A DNA stretch of 64,000 bases from Protopterus annectens. Taxonomy: Eukaryota; Chordata; Ceratodontiformes; Protopteridae. The position numbers and the translations under genes are program-made. This document shows positions 1-12,859 of this stretch, in pieces. Where the stretch lies: positions 1,077,860,930-1,077,924,929 of the forward strand of contig NC_056732.1 of NCBI RefSeq assembly GCF_019279795.1, given 5' to 3'. The notes below the pieces were generated by a model. It worked only from the letters and a program-made list of their open reading frames with translations, was not told where the DNA came from and searched no databases. How positions within the stretch are numbered: position 1 is the first letter of the stretch; each line of letters starts with the position of its first letter.

Positions 1-3000
1 TTTTTTTTTTCGCATTACTGTATTGCCTTTCTATATTTTGAATACTATTTTGTTTTGTTTACCTTGTGTTTTGCTTGCATTCTGTTTTAACAGCATATTA
101 AAACTTCAAAAGAGACCACAGCTCTCTCTGTTCTGAGTCAGGCAGAAATAAGACCTGATTAATTAAGGACTCATTCATAAGACAGAAGAGGTCACTTAAG
201 GTTAATCACTTGTTAACAGAGGGGGTGGAGCTAGGAACTAAAATTTCTATTTAAGGAGTAAACTAAAACATTTCAGAGCTTTACCAGAAAGACCCATCCA
301 GACTCTGCTACACTTTGCTGTGAAGGAAAGGTTAGTTTGCTTTTATTTTTGTATTACTGTATTGCCTTTCTATATTTTGAATACTGTAGTTTGTTTTCTT
401 TACCTTGTGTTTTGCTTGCATTCTGTTTTAACAGCATATTAAAACTTCAAAAGAGACGACAGCTCTCTCTGTTCTGAGTCAGGCAGAAATAAGAACTGAT
501 TAATTAAGGACTCATTCATAAGACAGAGGAGGTCACTTAAGGTTAATCACTTGTTAACAGAGGGGGTGGAGCTAGGAACTAAAATTTCTATTTAAGGAGT
601 AAACTAAAACATTTCAAAGCTTTACCAGAAAGGCTCATCCAGACTCTGCTACACCTTGCTGTGAAGGAAAGGTTAGTTTACTTATAATTTGTATTACTGT
701 ATTGCCTTTCTATATTTTGAATACTGTAGTTTGTTTTCTTTACCTTGTGTTTTGCTTGCATTCTGTTTTTGCAGTATATTAAAAATTCAAAAGAGACCAC
801 AGCTCTCTCTGTTCTGAGTCAGGCAGAAATAAGAACTGATTAATTAAGGACTCATTTATAAGACAGAAGAGGTCACTTAAGGTTAATCACTTGTTAACAG
901 AGGGGGTGGAGCTAGGAACTAAAATTTCTATTTAAGAAGTAAACTAAAACATTTCAGAGCTTTACCAGAAAGGCTGATCCAGACTCTGCTACACTTTGCT
1001 GTGAAGGAAAGGTTAGTTTGCTTTTATTTTTGCATTACTGTATTGCCTTTCTATATTTTGAATGCTATAGTTTGTTTTCTTTACCTTGTGTTTTGCTTGC
1101 ATTCTGTTTTAACAGCATATTAAAACTTCAAAAGAGACCAGAGCTCTCCCTGTTCTGAGTCAGGCAGAAATAAGAACTGATTAATTAAGGACTCATTTAT
1201 AAGACAGAAGAGGTCACTTAAGGTTAATCACTTTTTAACAGAGGGGGTGGAGCTAGGAACTAAAATTTCTATTTAAGGAGTAAACTAAAACATTTCAGAG
1301 CTTTACCAGAAAGGCTCATCCAGACTCTGCTACACCTTGCTGTGAAGGAAAGGTTAGTTTGCTTATAATTTGTATTACTGTATTGCCTTTCTATATTTTG
1401 AATACTGTAGTTTGTTTTCTTTACCTTGTGTTTTGCTTGCATTCTGTTTTAACAGTATATTAAAAATTCAAAAGAGACCACAGCTCTCTCTGTTCTGAGT
1501 CAGGCAGAAATAAGAACTGATTAATTAAGGACTCATTTATAAGACAGAAGAGGTCACTTAAGGTTAATCACTTGTTAACAGAGGGGGTGGAGCTAGGAAC
1601 TAAAATTTCTATTTAAGGAATAAACTAAAACATTTCAGAGCTTTACCAGAAAGGCTGATCCAGACTCCGCTATACTTTGCTGTGAAGGAAAGGTTAGTTT
1701 GCTTTTATTTTTTGCATTACTGTATTGCCTTTCTATATTTTGAATACTGTAGTTTGTTTTCTTTTCCTTGTGTTTTGCTTGCATTCTGTTTTAACAGCAT
1801 ATTAAAACTTCAAAAGAGACCACAGCTCTCTCTGTTCTGAGTCAGACAGAAATAAGAACTGCTTAATTAAGGACTCATTCATAAGACAGAAGAGGTCACT
1901 TAAGGTTAATCACTTGTTAACAGAGGGGGTGGAGCTAGGAACTAAAATTTCTATTTAAGGAGTAAACTAAAACATTTCAGAGCATTGCCAGAAAGGCTCA
2001 TCCAGACTCTGCTACACTTTGCTATGAAGGAAAGATTAGTTTGCTATTATTTTTTGTATTACTATATTGCCTTTTTATATTTTGAATACTGTAGTTTGTT
2101 TTCTTTACCTTGTGTTTTGCTTGCATTCTGTTTTAACAGCATATTAAAACTTCAAAAGAGACCATAGCTCTCTCTGTTCTGAGTCAGGCAGAAATAAGAA
2201 CTGATTAATTAAGGACTGATTCATAAGACAGAAGAGGTCACTTAAGGTTAATCACTTGTTAACAAGGGGGGGGGTGGAGCTAGGAACTAAAATTTCTATT
2301 TAAGGAGTAAACTAAAACATTTCAGAGCTTTGCCAGAAAGGCTCATCCAGACTCTGCTACACTTTGCTGTGAAGGAAAGGTTAGTTTGCTTTTATTTTTG
2401 TATTACTGTATTGCCTTTCTATATTTTGAATACTGTAGTGTGTTTTCTTTACCTTGTGTTTTGCTTGCATTCTGTTTTAACAGCATATTAAAACTTCAAA
2501 AGAGACCATAGCTCTCTCTGTTCTGAGTCAGGCAGAAATAAGAACTGATTAATTAAGGACTCATTCATAAGATAGAAGAGGTCACTTAAGGTTAATCACT
2601 TGTTAACAGAGGGGGTGGAGCTAGGAACTAAAATTTCTATTTAAGGAGTAAACTAAAACATTTCAGAGCTTTAGCAGAAAGGCTGATCCAGACTCTGCTA
2701 TACTTTGCTGTGAAGGAAAGGTTAGTTTGCTTTTATTTTTTGTATTACTGTATTGCCTTTCTATATTTTGAATACTGTAGTTTGTTTTCTTTTCCTTGTG
2801 TTTTGCTTGCATTCTGTTTTAACAGCATATTAAAACTTCAAAAGAGACCACAGCTCTCTCTGTTCTGAGTCAGACAGAAATAAGAACTGATTAATTAAGG
2901 ACTCATTCATAAGACAGAAGAGGTCACTTAAGGTTAATCACTTGTTAACAGAGGGGGTGGAGCTAGGAACTAAAATTTCTATTTAAGGAGTAAACTAAAA

Positions 3001-3902
3001 CATTTCACAGCTTTACCAGAAAGGCTCATCCAGACTCTGCTACACTTTGCTATGAAGGAAAGGTTAGTTTGCTTTTATTTTTTGTATTACTGTATTGCCT
3101 TTCTATATTTTGAATACTGTAGTTTTTTTTCTTTACCTTGTGTTTTGCTTGCATTCTGTTTTAACAGCATATTAAAACTTCAAAAGAGACCACAGCTCTC
3201 TGTTCTGAGTCAGGCAGAAATAAGAACTGATTAATTAAGGACTCATTCATAAGACAGAAGAGGTCACTTAAGGTTAATCACTTGTTAACAGGGGGGGGTG
3301 GAGCTAGGAACTTAAATTTCTATTTAAGGAGTAAACTAAAACATTTCAGAGCTTTACCAGAAAGGCTCATCCAGACTCTGCTACACTTTGCTGTGAAGGA
3401 AAGGTTAGTTTGCTTTTATTTTTGTATTACTGTATTGCCTTTCTATATTTTGAATACTGTAGTGTGTTTTCTTTACCTTGTGTTTTGCTTGCATTCTGTT
3501 TTAACAGCATATTAAAACTTCAAAAGAGACCATAGCTCTCTCTGTTCTGAGTCAGTCAGAAATAAGAACTGATTAATTAAGGACTCATTCATAAGATAGA
3601 AGAGGTCACTTAAGGTTAATCACTTGTTAACAGAGGGGGTGGAGCTAGGAACTAAAATTTCTATTTAAGGAGTAAACTAAAACATTTCAGAGCTTTACCA
3701 GAAAGGCTCATCCAGACTCTGCTACACTTTGCTATGAAGGAAAGGTTAGTTTGCTTTTATTTTTGTATTACTGTATTGCTTTTCTATATTTTGAATACTG
3801 TAGTTTGTTTTCTTTACCTTGTGTTTTGCTTGCATTCTGTTTTAACAGCATATTAAAACTTCAAAAGAGACCACAGCTCTCTCTGTTCTGAGTCAGGCAG
3901 AA
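1..3902 (+). repeat. Satellite array, ~341-bp unit, about 11.5 copies
   Basis: The unit marker ggttaatcac recurs near 200, 541, 881, 1222, 1563, 1904, 2247, 2589, 2932, 3273 and 3616, a period of 340-343 bp. Copies differ by scattered substitutions and 1-2 base indels. The array begins outside the window and stops abruptly at 3902, where CR1-like sequence starts. Each unit carries, in plus orientation, AGGTCA-CTTA-AGGTTA, a G-rich stretch (gggggtggagc), a TATA-like TATTTAAG, then GTTAGT about 90 bp later and a T-rich tract ending in AACAG. The short open frames in it (60-77 codons) are not genes: they cross unit features and share no conserved start. Confidence 0.95.
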
Positions 3903-4596
3903 TTTTTTCCTGCCCTCCCACCCATTTAAGTTGTCTTGTTAAATACCACTGTCTTTCTAGTTGCCAGCCTCTTATGTTAATCTGACCATATATCTCATTT
4001 CTCTCTACTTTCACTGGCTTATGTGAGTAATGACAAAATCATCATTTTTGAAATCCCACCTTCAATTATTTAAATTTATTGGCCATCCTACAGTATTTCA
4101 TAGTACCAAAATACAAAAGTGACCACCCCTTTCAATCCGTCTTGCTGTTTTAAAAATAGTAACTCTCCACTAAACCTTAACTTTTTAAACAGGTAGAACT
4201 CAAGTTACCTACTTTCACATCTAACTTCCCTAGTGCACACTGCAGAGTGCATTCTTTTCAATCTTACCTTTAAGCATCCCTGTGACTAGCACTTTCTCTA
4301 ATACCTGCTGGAAAGCACTAGGAAGCCTTAAACTCATACAAACACTGAACTCTCCTTGTTAACAAGGAGAAATTAATAGTAGGCACTAAACAGCCTATAA
4401 TTGCAAAGTACCTTGCTAAGGAAACAGCTCCTATACTTTACAAAGAAAAAAAAAAAGCCCCAAACCAGGCATGTCCAAGGGTCAGCTTCTGATGATTTCT
4501 CCTGTCCACATGGTGAATCTGGGCATACTGGGGCAATGCAGCAATTGCCTCATGTACACAGACAACGCTCTCCTCCTACCACCCAACACTACAATA
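3903..4596 (+). mobile_element. CR1-type LINE, 5' UTR and start of ORF1 (truncated)
   Basis: From about 4030 this matches the 5' part of the CR1 copy at 56938 almost base for base, allowing for divergence. The shared blocks include the stretch before ORF1 and the codons for a Cys-rich motif (C-S-N-C-L). An ATG at 4471 opens the ORF1 frame in this copy. Homology stops near 4596, where the sequence switches to CR1 endonuclease in the opposite strand. 3903-4030 is probably more CR1 5' UTR but has no partner in the window. Confidence 0.75.
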
Positions 4597-4960
4597 GGTG
4601 TGGTGGGTGTCCATAGTCATGGTTGGAGGCCTGTAGCTAGCTATTATTTGAGTATGTGTTTTGTCAACTGTTAACTGCACTTGGGATGTGTCCCATGCAT
4701 CATGCTGTTTGGCCAGCCTGGAGGTGTGTATGTGTATGATAAAGTTCAACACTCCACGTCCTGTGGCTTTGCAGGCCTCCATTTGGGGTCTAAACATATG
4801 ATGGGATGAGTAACCTGGCAAGGTTAGTGTGGTCTCTTCAACTATAAAGCAGGTGCCAGTGACTGCACAAGTATCAGCATCCTACAGGACAAGGTATGCT
4901 TGCATTGACATGGGTTTCATGGTAAGACACCTAGCTCCTGTTAGAGCAAGACATCTGCAC
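4597..4960 (-). pseudogene. CR1 endonuclease (APE-type) fragment
   Basis: Read on the minus strand, this encodes a decayed N-terminal part of the CR1 apurinic-like endonuclease. It aligns with the endonuclease of the copies at 15102-18697 and 56938-61261: a degraded N-A-R-S-L-like start near 4940, then P-G-Y-S-S-H-H, then the H-T-S-R-L-A-K-Q-H and Q-I-I-A-S-Y-R-P segments. Stops interrupt the start. It lies head-on against the plus-strand ORF1 fragment ending at 4596, so the two pieces cannot be one collinear element. Confidence 0.7.
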
Positions 4961-5630
4961 AAAGGCACACATCAGTGGTGGGCAAGGGCTGGAAAATAGT
5001 GTCACTTTATGAATCCAGCTGAAACACACTGTGTTGCCAGCAAAGACTGTGTCGCATTCACAAGTCTACTCTACAGGATATGACATCTGATAATCAAACG
5101 TATGATATTATGTTATGATTCTGTCTGTACTGGGTTGCCATTGATGTGCCAGACAATACACAACTGTACGAGGTATTGACTACAAATATGAGGCAAACAT
5201 GTGGTCAGTCTGCAACACTCTGGACAGTTGTCAGGTGTGGGCTCAGTATGTCACATACAGTTCAACACACACTTCTGCACCTGTTGTGTAATATGCACAT
5301 ACCCTATATAAGTCCCTTACATTTGTAAGACAAGCATATGTATCAGAGTAGCATTCACAGGTGACATATGAGTAATTACAACATTCCAGGTAGCTGGCCT
5401 AGCAGTATCACACTCAGTATTGGACAACAGACACTCCAGTAGTAGTCGTACATGAGTTGACCTTTGCTGGGGTGACTCAGGAGCCAGAGATGTGATCCAT
5501 GTCAGTGCAGACAGGGCAAGTAGGAATGGCCATAGGCACCGGACAGCAGCATGTGAGTCCAGCAGGTATTGTTGCAGCCTAGTGTTTCATGTCCTATTTG
5601 ACATTATTCCATCCCTACTTCTGCATTCTA
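4961..5630. other. No recognisable gene
   Basis: Mixed unique-looking sequence with no open frame above 60 codons that resembles a known family. It may be decayed CR1 or Harbinger debris. Confidence 0.4.
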
Positions 5631-7440
<1,810 letters not shown>

Positions 7441-7461
7441 TATCTATCTAATATCTATCTA

Positions 7462-7504
<43 letters not shown>
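7441..7504. repeat. (TATC)n/(TA)n microsatellite
   Basis: Tetranucleotide tatc copies grading into pure TA repeat up to the edge of the inverted-repeat element at 7505. Confidence 0.95.
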
Positions 7505-7506
<2 letters not shown>

Positions 7507-8157
7507 GTTCAGGTGCCTAGGCAGCGAGACATTTCCCTGTGGTACATTTTGGCTGGGGACACATGGCTGAAGTGACATTCAGCTGCAGAGAAATATGGCT
7601 GTTTGTAAATTCTCAGTGAGCAAAGAGAAGCACATACTGCCATGCCCACAGCTTTAATGACCAAATGGATGGAGGTAGAATAAGTAATGATTGTTGTGCT
7701 TAGTGTACAGTACATACTTGTGTAACTAAGTCATGTAGATGTTTGCTACAGCATGCAGGAAATCCTGCCTGGTTCTTTAGTCACATTTATGCTCTAGTAT
7801 GCATTTTAGGTAATGTTCTGTAGACACTGTAAAGAGGGTAGTGGTCCACACACACTGATTATAAAGGTACTGCCCATTGTGCACTGCATTTTTACTGCCA
7901 CTGACATGCCCTCTGGCCAGCCTGCTGCTTATGCCTGCCATATTGCCTGCTGTCTCATGTTCCCTTGGGGACCGTGGACATTGTTTTCCCCCTGTGCATT
8001 TGGTTATTGAAGTTGTAGGTATGGCAACACATTCTTATCTTTGCCCACAGGGAATTTGCAAACAGCCATATTTCTCTGCAGCTGAATGTCATTTCAACCA
8101 TTTGTCCCCAGTCAAATGTACCACAGGGGAAATGTCTCACTGCCTAGGCGCCTGAAC

Positions 8158-8159
<2 letters not shown>
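7505..8159. mobile_element. Palindromic MITE-like element inserted in a TA tract
   Basis: The outer ends are perfect-edge inverted repeats: gggttcaggtgcctaggcag at the left and its near-exact complement at the right. The arms stay alignable for about 165 bp (7505-7671 versus 7995-8159), with about 320 bp of non-palindromic centre. TA repeat lies directly against both ends, as expected if a TA-targeting element (Tc1/mariner-like) landed inside a (TA)n tract and split it. No transposase frame is present, so it would be non-autonomous. The family is not identified. Confidence 0.7.

Positions 8160-8232
<73 letters not shown>
8160..8232. repeat. (TA)n microsatellite
   Basis: 73 bp of TA repeat separating two inverted-repeat elements. 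Confidence 0.97.
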
Positions 8233-8236
<4 letters not shown>

Positions 8237-8861
8237 CACTTCAGAATCTCGAACTACTAAAATATCAACCTTCAGTAGCTCGAGACCGAAGTGTCAAAAC
8301 TGCACTTGCATGAAAATGCAGAATGCGGAAATGTCGAATCTACGGTTGTGGAGGTGCGTATGTGACGTGGGATTCCTGTTGTTCGTAATGTGCGGTCTGG
8401 TATGCAATGTTTTAGTAGGGGTTTTACGTAGGGATTTGAGTGCATGTGAGTGTGTTTGGAGTTTTGAGGTGTGGATTAGGGTAGGTAGGTGAGATTGTGA
8501 GTGTGTAAGTGTTGAGAGTGGTGGTAGTTGTATGTATGTGATGTGTGTTTATGCAGGGGGAGTGTAGAATGTGTAGTGGTGTTTTTTGTGTGTTTTTAGT
8601 GCATCCTCAGAGTTAGTATATATAAGTAGGGGGTGCAGGGGGCTTGCCCCCCCTGCTTATATGTAGGGTCCATGCATGTGTTTGTTTTGTTGGTTTGTAG
8701 TGTAGGGGGGAAGGTGTATACGCGATTGTGTGTGGAGTGTGTATATGGGCAGTCGAAATTTTAAATTCCGTGCTTTTGGGGTTTCGGGTTTTGAAGTTTT
8801 TGGCTTTATAGTCTCGAGATACTGAATTTCGATATTTCAGTATTTTGGGATTGTAAAGTGA

Positions 8862-8864
<3 letters not shown>
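8233..8864. mobile_element. Second inverted-repeat element between TA tracts, GT-rich core
   Basis: The left end (agttacacttcagaatctcg...) and the right end (...gggattgtaaagtgaaact) are complementary over about 75 bp with mismatches (8233-8303 versus 8786-8864), including a shared ctcgaga block. (TA)n flanks both sides. The core is GT-rich on the plus strand and holds a strong G/C hairpin near 8620-8662. No coding frame is convincing. It is probably another non-autonomous TIR element, unrelated in sequence to the one at 7505. Confidence 0.6.
8620..8662. other. G/C-rich hairpin inside the TIR element
   Basis: tataagtaggggg and cccccctgcttatat face each other around a short gcttg loop, giving a stem of roughly 15 bp with an internal asymmetry. 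Function unknown. Confidence 0.55.

Positions 8865-8906
<42 letters not shown>
8865..8906. repeat. (TA)n microsatellite
   Basis: About 42 bp of TA repeat, followed by degenerate TA-rich sequence to 8940. Confidence 0.95.
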
Positions 8907-8907
<1 letters not shown>

Positions 8908-8964
8908 TTGTATTTATATATACATATATATGTATATAAGAGTAGTAGGATATATATTTTTCCC

Positions 8965-9235
8965 TTATGTTAAATGACTGTAGTGCATGATATGTTTGTA
9001 AAAACATTACAAATTCATACAGCTCAGATGATGTAGGGGTATGGTGCTGTGATTGTAGTGCACAGGGTCCTGAGTTCAAGACCTGGAAGTGATGACTTTT
9101 TTCATTAATGTTAAATGACCAGAATGCATGATATGTTTGTAAAAACATTACACACTCCCACAGTTCAGATGGTGTAGTGGTACATTGCTGTGATTGTAGT
9201 GCACAGGTTCGAGACTTGGAACGGTTGGTTATTTT
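8965..9235 (+). repeat. Tandem pair of tRNA-like (SINE-head) units
   Basis: Two ~131-bp units start at ttaaatgac..gtgcatgatatgtttgtaaaaacatta. Each then has an A-box-like segment (gatggtgtagtggta in unit 2) and, about 35 bp later, a B-box-like segment (gagttcaagacc in unit 1, ggttcgagac in unit 2). The spacing fits an internal RNA polymerase III promoter of tRNA type. The acceptor arms do not pair well, so these are not functional tRNAs; a tRNA-derived SINE is more likely. Confidence 0.5.
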
Positions 9236-10399
9236 GTTGCCGAGCAGAACAAGGGCTGATGGAGACAGAGTGATTAAGGCACTTTCAAGCAGTTGTAAGC
9301 GGGTTTGCATGGTTTTGTGTGAAGCTAAGCGATGCTAAGAGACAGTTAAACCTTTTTAGCTTCACTTAGCACCTCTTACTCCCACTTATACCCACACTGA
9401 TTTTAATTAAAGAAAAGAAAAAAGGGTAATAGGAAAGTGGTGAAATGGGGGGCAAGCAGGGGGTAAAAAATTAGGAAAAGCAGATAGGGATGTGCAGTAT
9501 GGGTGTAGAAAAAGACCATAGCTCTACATTTCTTCTGCAGCAACAGCTTTGAATAATGTGTAGAATTTGGAATTTACAGCCACCTCCCCACAGGGATGGG
9601 TGTTGGCAACAGACATTTGGAGAATAATTTGTGGATAGATTGATTAATTTCACTGTACATGGGGGTGAAATGCAAAGCTATGTATGGGGCAATATTTTTT
9701 TTGTGGAACAGATGCCCCCTTTTTTTTTAGATGAGAGTGGGATTTTGGGGAAGGGCTGTAGGTATGTTTGGGGAAGTAGGTTGGGTAGGATAGATAGCAT
9801 TTGCAGACAGACAAAACACACAAGACAGCAGACAGGGGTGGTATATGGCACAGGAGGGGGTAAACACCTTGGACGGGGAGGGTGGTTGTGAATCAGAGGC
9901 CCATGAGCCCCGAAAATGGATACAATGGGACTGAGGTCCCCACCCATGGGCAGTCACCACTGCATCTTCATGGCCTCAAGGTGGCTATACTGGGGGCTGG
10001 GTAAGAGGGGCAGCTTGCCCTTCGAGGTGTGCTAGGTGGCCCTCCATTTGGCGCAGCTGCCCACCCAACTCAGAGCGGATGACACTGCACACCATGCCCC
10101 GGAACTATCGGTGGGTGATGGGCTCCTCTCCATTCCTGTGCCCAGGGTGAGATGGACCCCATCCCTTGAGACGGTTCCACCCGAAGGTGGTGCAGGACCA
10201 GCAGAGGAGGATGTTCTGGGTTGCGTCCCAGACATGCTGAGACCTGATTCCATGGCCAGATGGGAGTGGGACAGGTGGATCTGCCGGGATCTGCCTTCCA
10301 AAACATGCTATGGTGTTGTGGTTTTCCAAGATATATTAGTTAGTCATGATCAACACATTTAAAAATTACTAATAAACAATAAAATAGACCCCAGAAGGA

Positions 10400-10800
10400 G
10401 CACAATGAAAATATTGGACAGTCAGTCAAGTTTTAAGTAGTTTATTCCGTGTATTCACTCCATGAAAAAAACATAAAATATTCACTCCACTTTACCACCA
10501 TATAACACTCAATCTACCTAATACGTTTTCATTTTAAAACTTCATCAGATGTGGGCTGGTCTTAGAACAGTTCTTATTTATACAGGTTTGAATTAATAAC
10601 ATCCAATCACCTATTTAATACTAAATGACTTCAATTTAAATATATGACTTTAAAACACCATGGAAACAAAATGTTTTTATGGTCTGAGACCTTTTCCAAA
10701 CTATGTTCCATTGTAAAATCATGTTACAATAGTCAATGAATATGACATAACAATATGTATTTTTTTGTAAAGTATAAAAAATAATCCCTTTGTTACTTAT
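10400..10800 (-). mobile_element. Penelope-like 3'-end remnant (tentative)
   Basis: On the minus strand the stretch carries the same succession as the Penelope-like 3' end at 33.0-33.3 kb: a ctgatgaag core followed by a short stem and gaaa, with a nearby ..tttatt.. segment on one side and a ..tataca.. plus ..aatca.. segment on the other. Overall identity is low and no coding sequence is present. Confidence 0.35.
10520..10548 (-). ncRNA. Degenerate hammerhead-ribozyme-like core
   Basis: On minus, CTGATGA (10542-10548) is followed by A, a GTTTT/AAAAT stem, then GAAA (10527-10530) and the palindrome ACGT. The base after ACGT is A where a hammerhead needs U, so it is probably inactive. Confidence 0.3.
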
Positions 10801-11540
10801 TTGCAAAATCATAAAAATTAGTTGTAACAGTATGTGTGAGTGTTCCCATTAACCCAAACCAACAGATTTGAAACAGTTACATAGCAAACAGAACACATGC
10901 ATAAATGGAACAACAGTAAGCGTTTTAACAGCATGCAAGTTACATTGACGGCAACATGCCACCAATAATGGTATTTGAACAAGGTATGTTAATATGGAAC
11001 CAATGAAATATATGAACAATTATAGAACACATGTCCCAACAATAGGTTCTGAGAACAACTTACTTGTAGTATATGAATAATAATTGATGCAGACGAAGGG
11101 TGAGGGAGAGAATAAAAAGTCCATTGACAACTGTATTGGCTTCTATTTTTTACAACAGTCCTGCTCAATACTCTGCAGGTCTTCCCTAACTTTACAGCTA
11201 CCTATGGCCCATAACTTCTGTGGTACATACATACCTGTTAGACTGTCAACATGTAATGGCATGGGCCAGACTGGGTACATTGTGACTACTTTACTGGAGG
11301 GGGCTTGTACATGTCAGGGTTACATACTTGACATAGAACTGGTACCATGCAGTGATGTTGTGTGAGTCTGCTACTAGCATAGTTCACCTGGATTCTTATC
11401 TGTGTCCAAGGTGATTGGTAGCAGTGACCAGTAGCCATGACAGCGTGACACTTGAGAGACATGTATCAGGAAGAGGGCATGGTGTATCTACCTATCCTGC
11501 TGACATTTGCAGGCATATGGGGTTGGACAGTGGAACAGTT

Positions 11541-11757
11541 GTACATGGTGTATTAATATACCTTCATAGAGCTACTGCACACATTTCTTTACCTGTAAGA
11601 CCTGTGGAGGAAATATCTGTTGACACCTTCTGAATGTTTCTACACATATTCAGGTGTATTAGTATACCCTTCCTACAGCTACTACACACATTTCTTTACC
11701 TGTGAGTCCTGTGGGGAAATATCTGTTAACACTTTATGTTTCTACAAATATTCAGGG
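11541..11757 (+). repeat. Tandem duplication, ~110-bp unit, two copies
   Basis: Both copies contain gtgtatta.tata, then a cctac/catagagctact.cacacattt block, then ctttacctgt, then gaaatatctgtt.acac. It lies in the non-coding part of the Harbinger-like region. Confidence 0.75.
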
Positions 11758-12859
11758 CTTCTATAGTGTATATATGCACACACCTCAGTACCATTCCCTG
11801 GATTTGCAGCATGTCTGGGTGTGCTAAAATGAACAATAATGCTGTTTTCCATCACACTGAGCTACTTGACAACTGTTTTTTCTTACTTGACTGATTTCTG
11901 GCTAATACTCTCTGGGTTGGACAGTCTGACCTTGTAATCCTGACATTTATGCATAGTTATTGTACTGTGTATTACTCCTTTGAAATAATACGATCTGGAA
12001 AGCAAAGGTTAACACAAGACTGCAATGCATACTAGCTGTTTCCCAGAACAGCCTCAGTTATTTTATGCTGTCAATGCCATATTTGCTGTAAAGAACCTGT
12101 ACACATTCTATTTCTACAACAACATACCATAGTAAACACAACAGTTTGTTGTATATTTTTATTACAGTCAAATGACATTGTTATTAAAGGAAATTCTGTG
12201 GATAAATATTAGTGTGACAAATGTATTTTATTCATTAGACACAGTACACAATATACCTACTGGCAGTAAACAATGTACTCCTTCTACTGCATGGCACTAT
12301 ATACTGCAAGATAGATATGTACTCACCAGACTGTCGGCACATCCTTGTCAGTCTGTCAGCGTGGGCCTTGATGTTCATAGCCCTCTCTTCTGCAGCTGTA
12401 GGGGTTAGAAACAAACATTATGCATATCTGTCTATCACATACTCAGGCCATTATTTGGTACAGCTCTATCTGGGATACTTATAAACTGCTGGAGCATGGT
12501 TGTCCCAAGCATCTTGGATCCTACACTTTAGGTCAGCATAATGATGCCGCACCTACTCACCAGTTAGGGGATTCCAGTGGCACTGGTAAGGTCACGTGCC
12601 AGATGGTCCCAGGCCTCTGCTTGGTACTGAGAGCTCTGGTACTGGCCCTGCAGCAGTCTGTCATCATGGAGGACCCACACCCTTACCCTGGACTCCTGGA
12701 TGCCCCAGCACTGCACCTGAAAGTGCTCTCCCTCTCCAATGCCAGACATATTCCTGCAGAGATCAAACTAAACAGGTTATGGCTGTATTTCCACCTGCAT
12801 GGTTTAAATAAGGCCATTTCCATCCCTTTGCCGTCATTGGACCATTTCAAAAATACTGA

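Larger units (their letters stand above)
9900..12770 (-). pseudogene. Harbinger Myb/SANT-like DNA-binding protein, two exons, decayed
   Basis: Minus-strand coding traces occur in two blocks. The upstream block (about 12770-12450) encodes a Myb/SANT-like helix region: W-D-H-L-A, then T-G-E, then a V-R-H-H-Y-A-D-L-K turn, interrupted by a TGA. The downstream block (about 10310-10030) encodes a Ser/Pro/Gly-rich tail containing M-S-G-T-Q. The locus at 49.9-52.3 kb has the same two blocks in the same order, which supports a real two-exon gene and not chance frames. In Harbinger elements this protein works with the transposase in DNA binding and nuclear import; that role comes from family knowledge. 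Confidence 0.55.

Noticed and set aside
1985..3515. 60-77-codon ORFs in the satellite
   Set aside because: They reuse the same repeat sequence in different units and would cross the putative intron; no coding signature.
1..3902. CRISPR-like array
   Set aside because: Units are contiguous ~341-bp repeats with no short-repeat/unique-spacer pattern, and the context is eukaryotic.
10036..10362. 108-codon plus-strand ORF
   Set aside because: Shadow of the minus-strand Ser/Pro-rich Myb-gene tail, which has a homologue at 50 kb in the minus frame.
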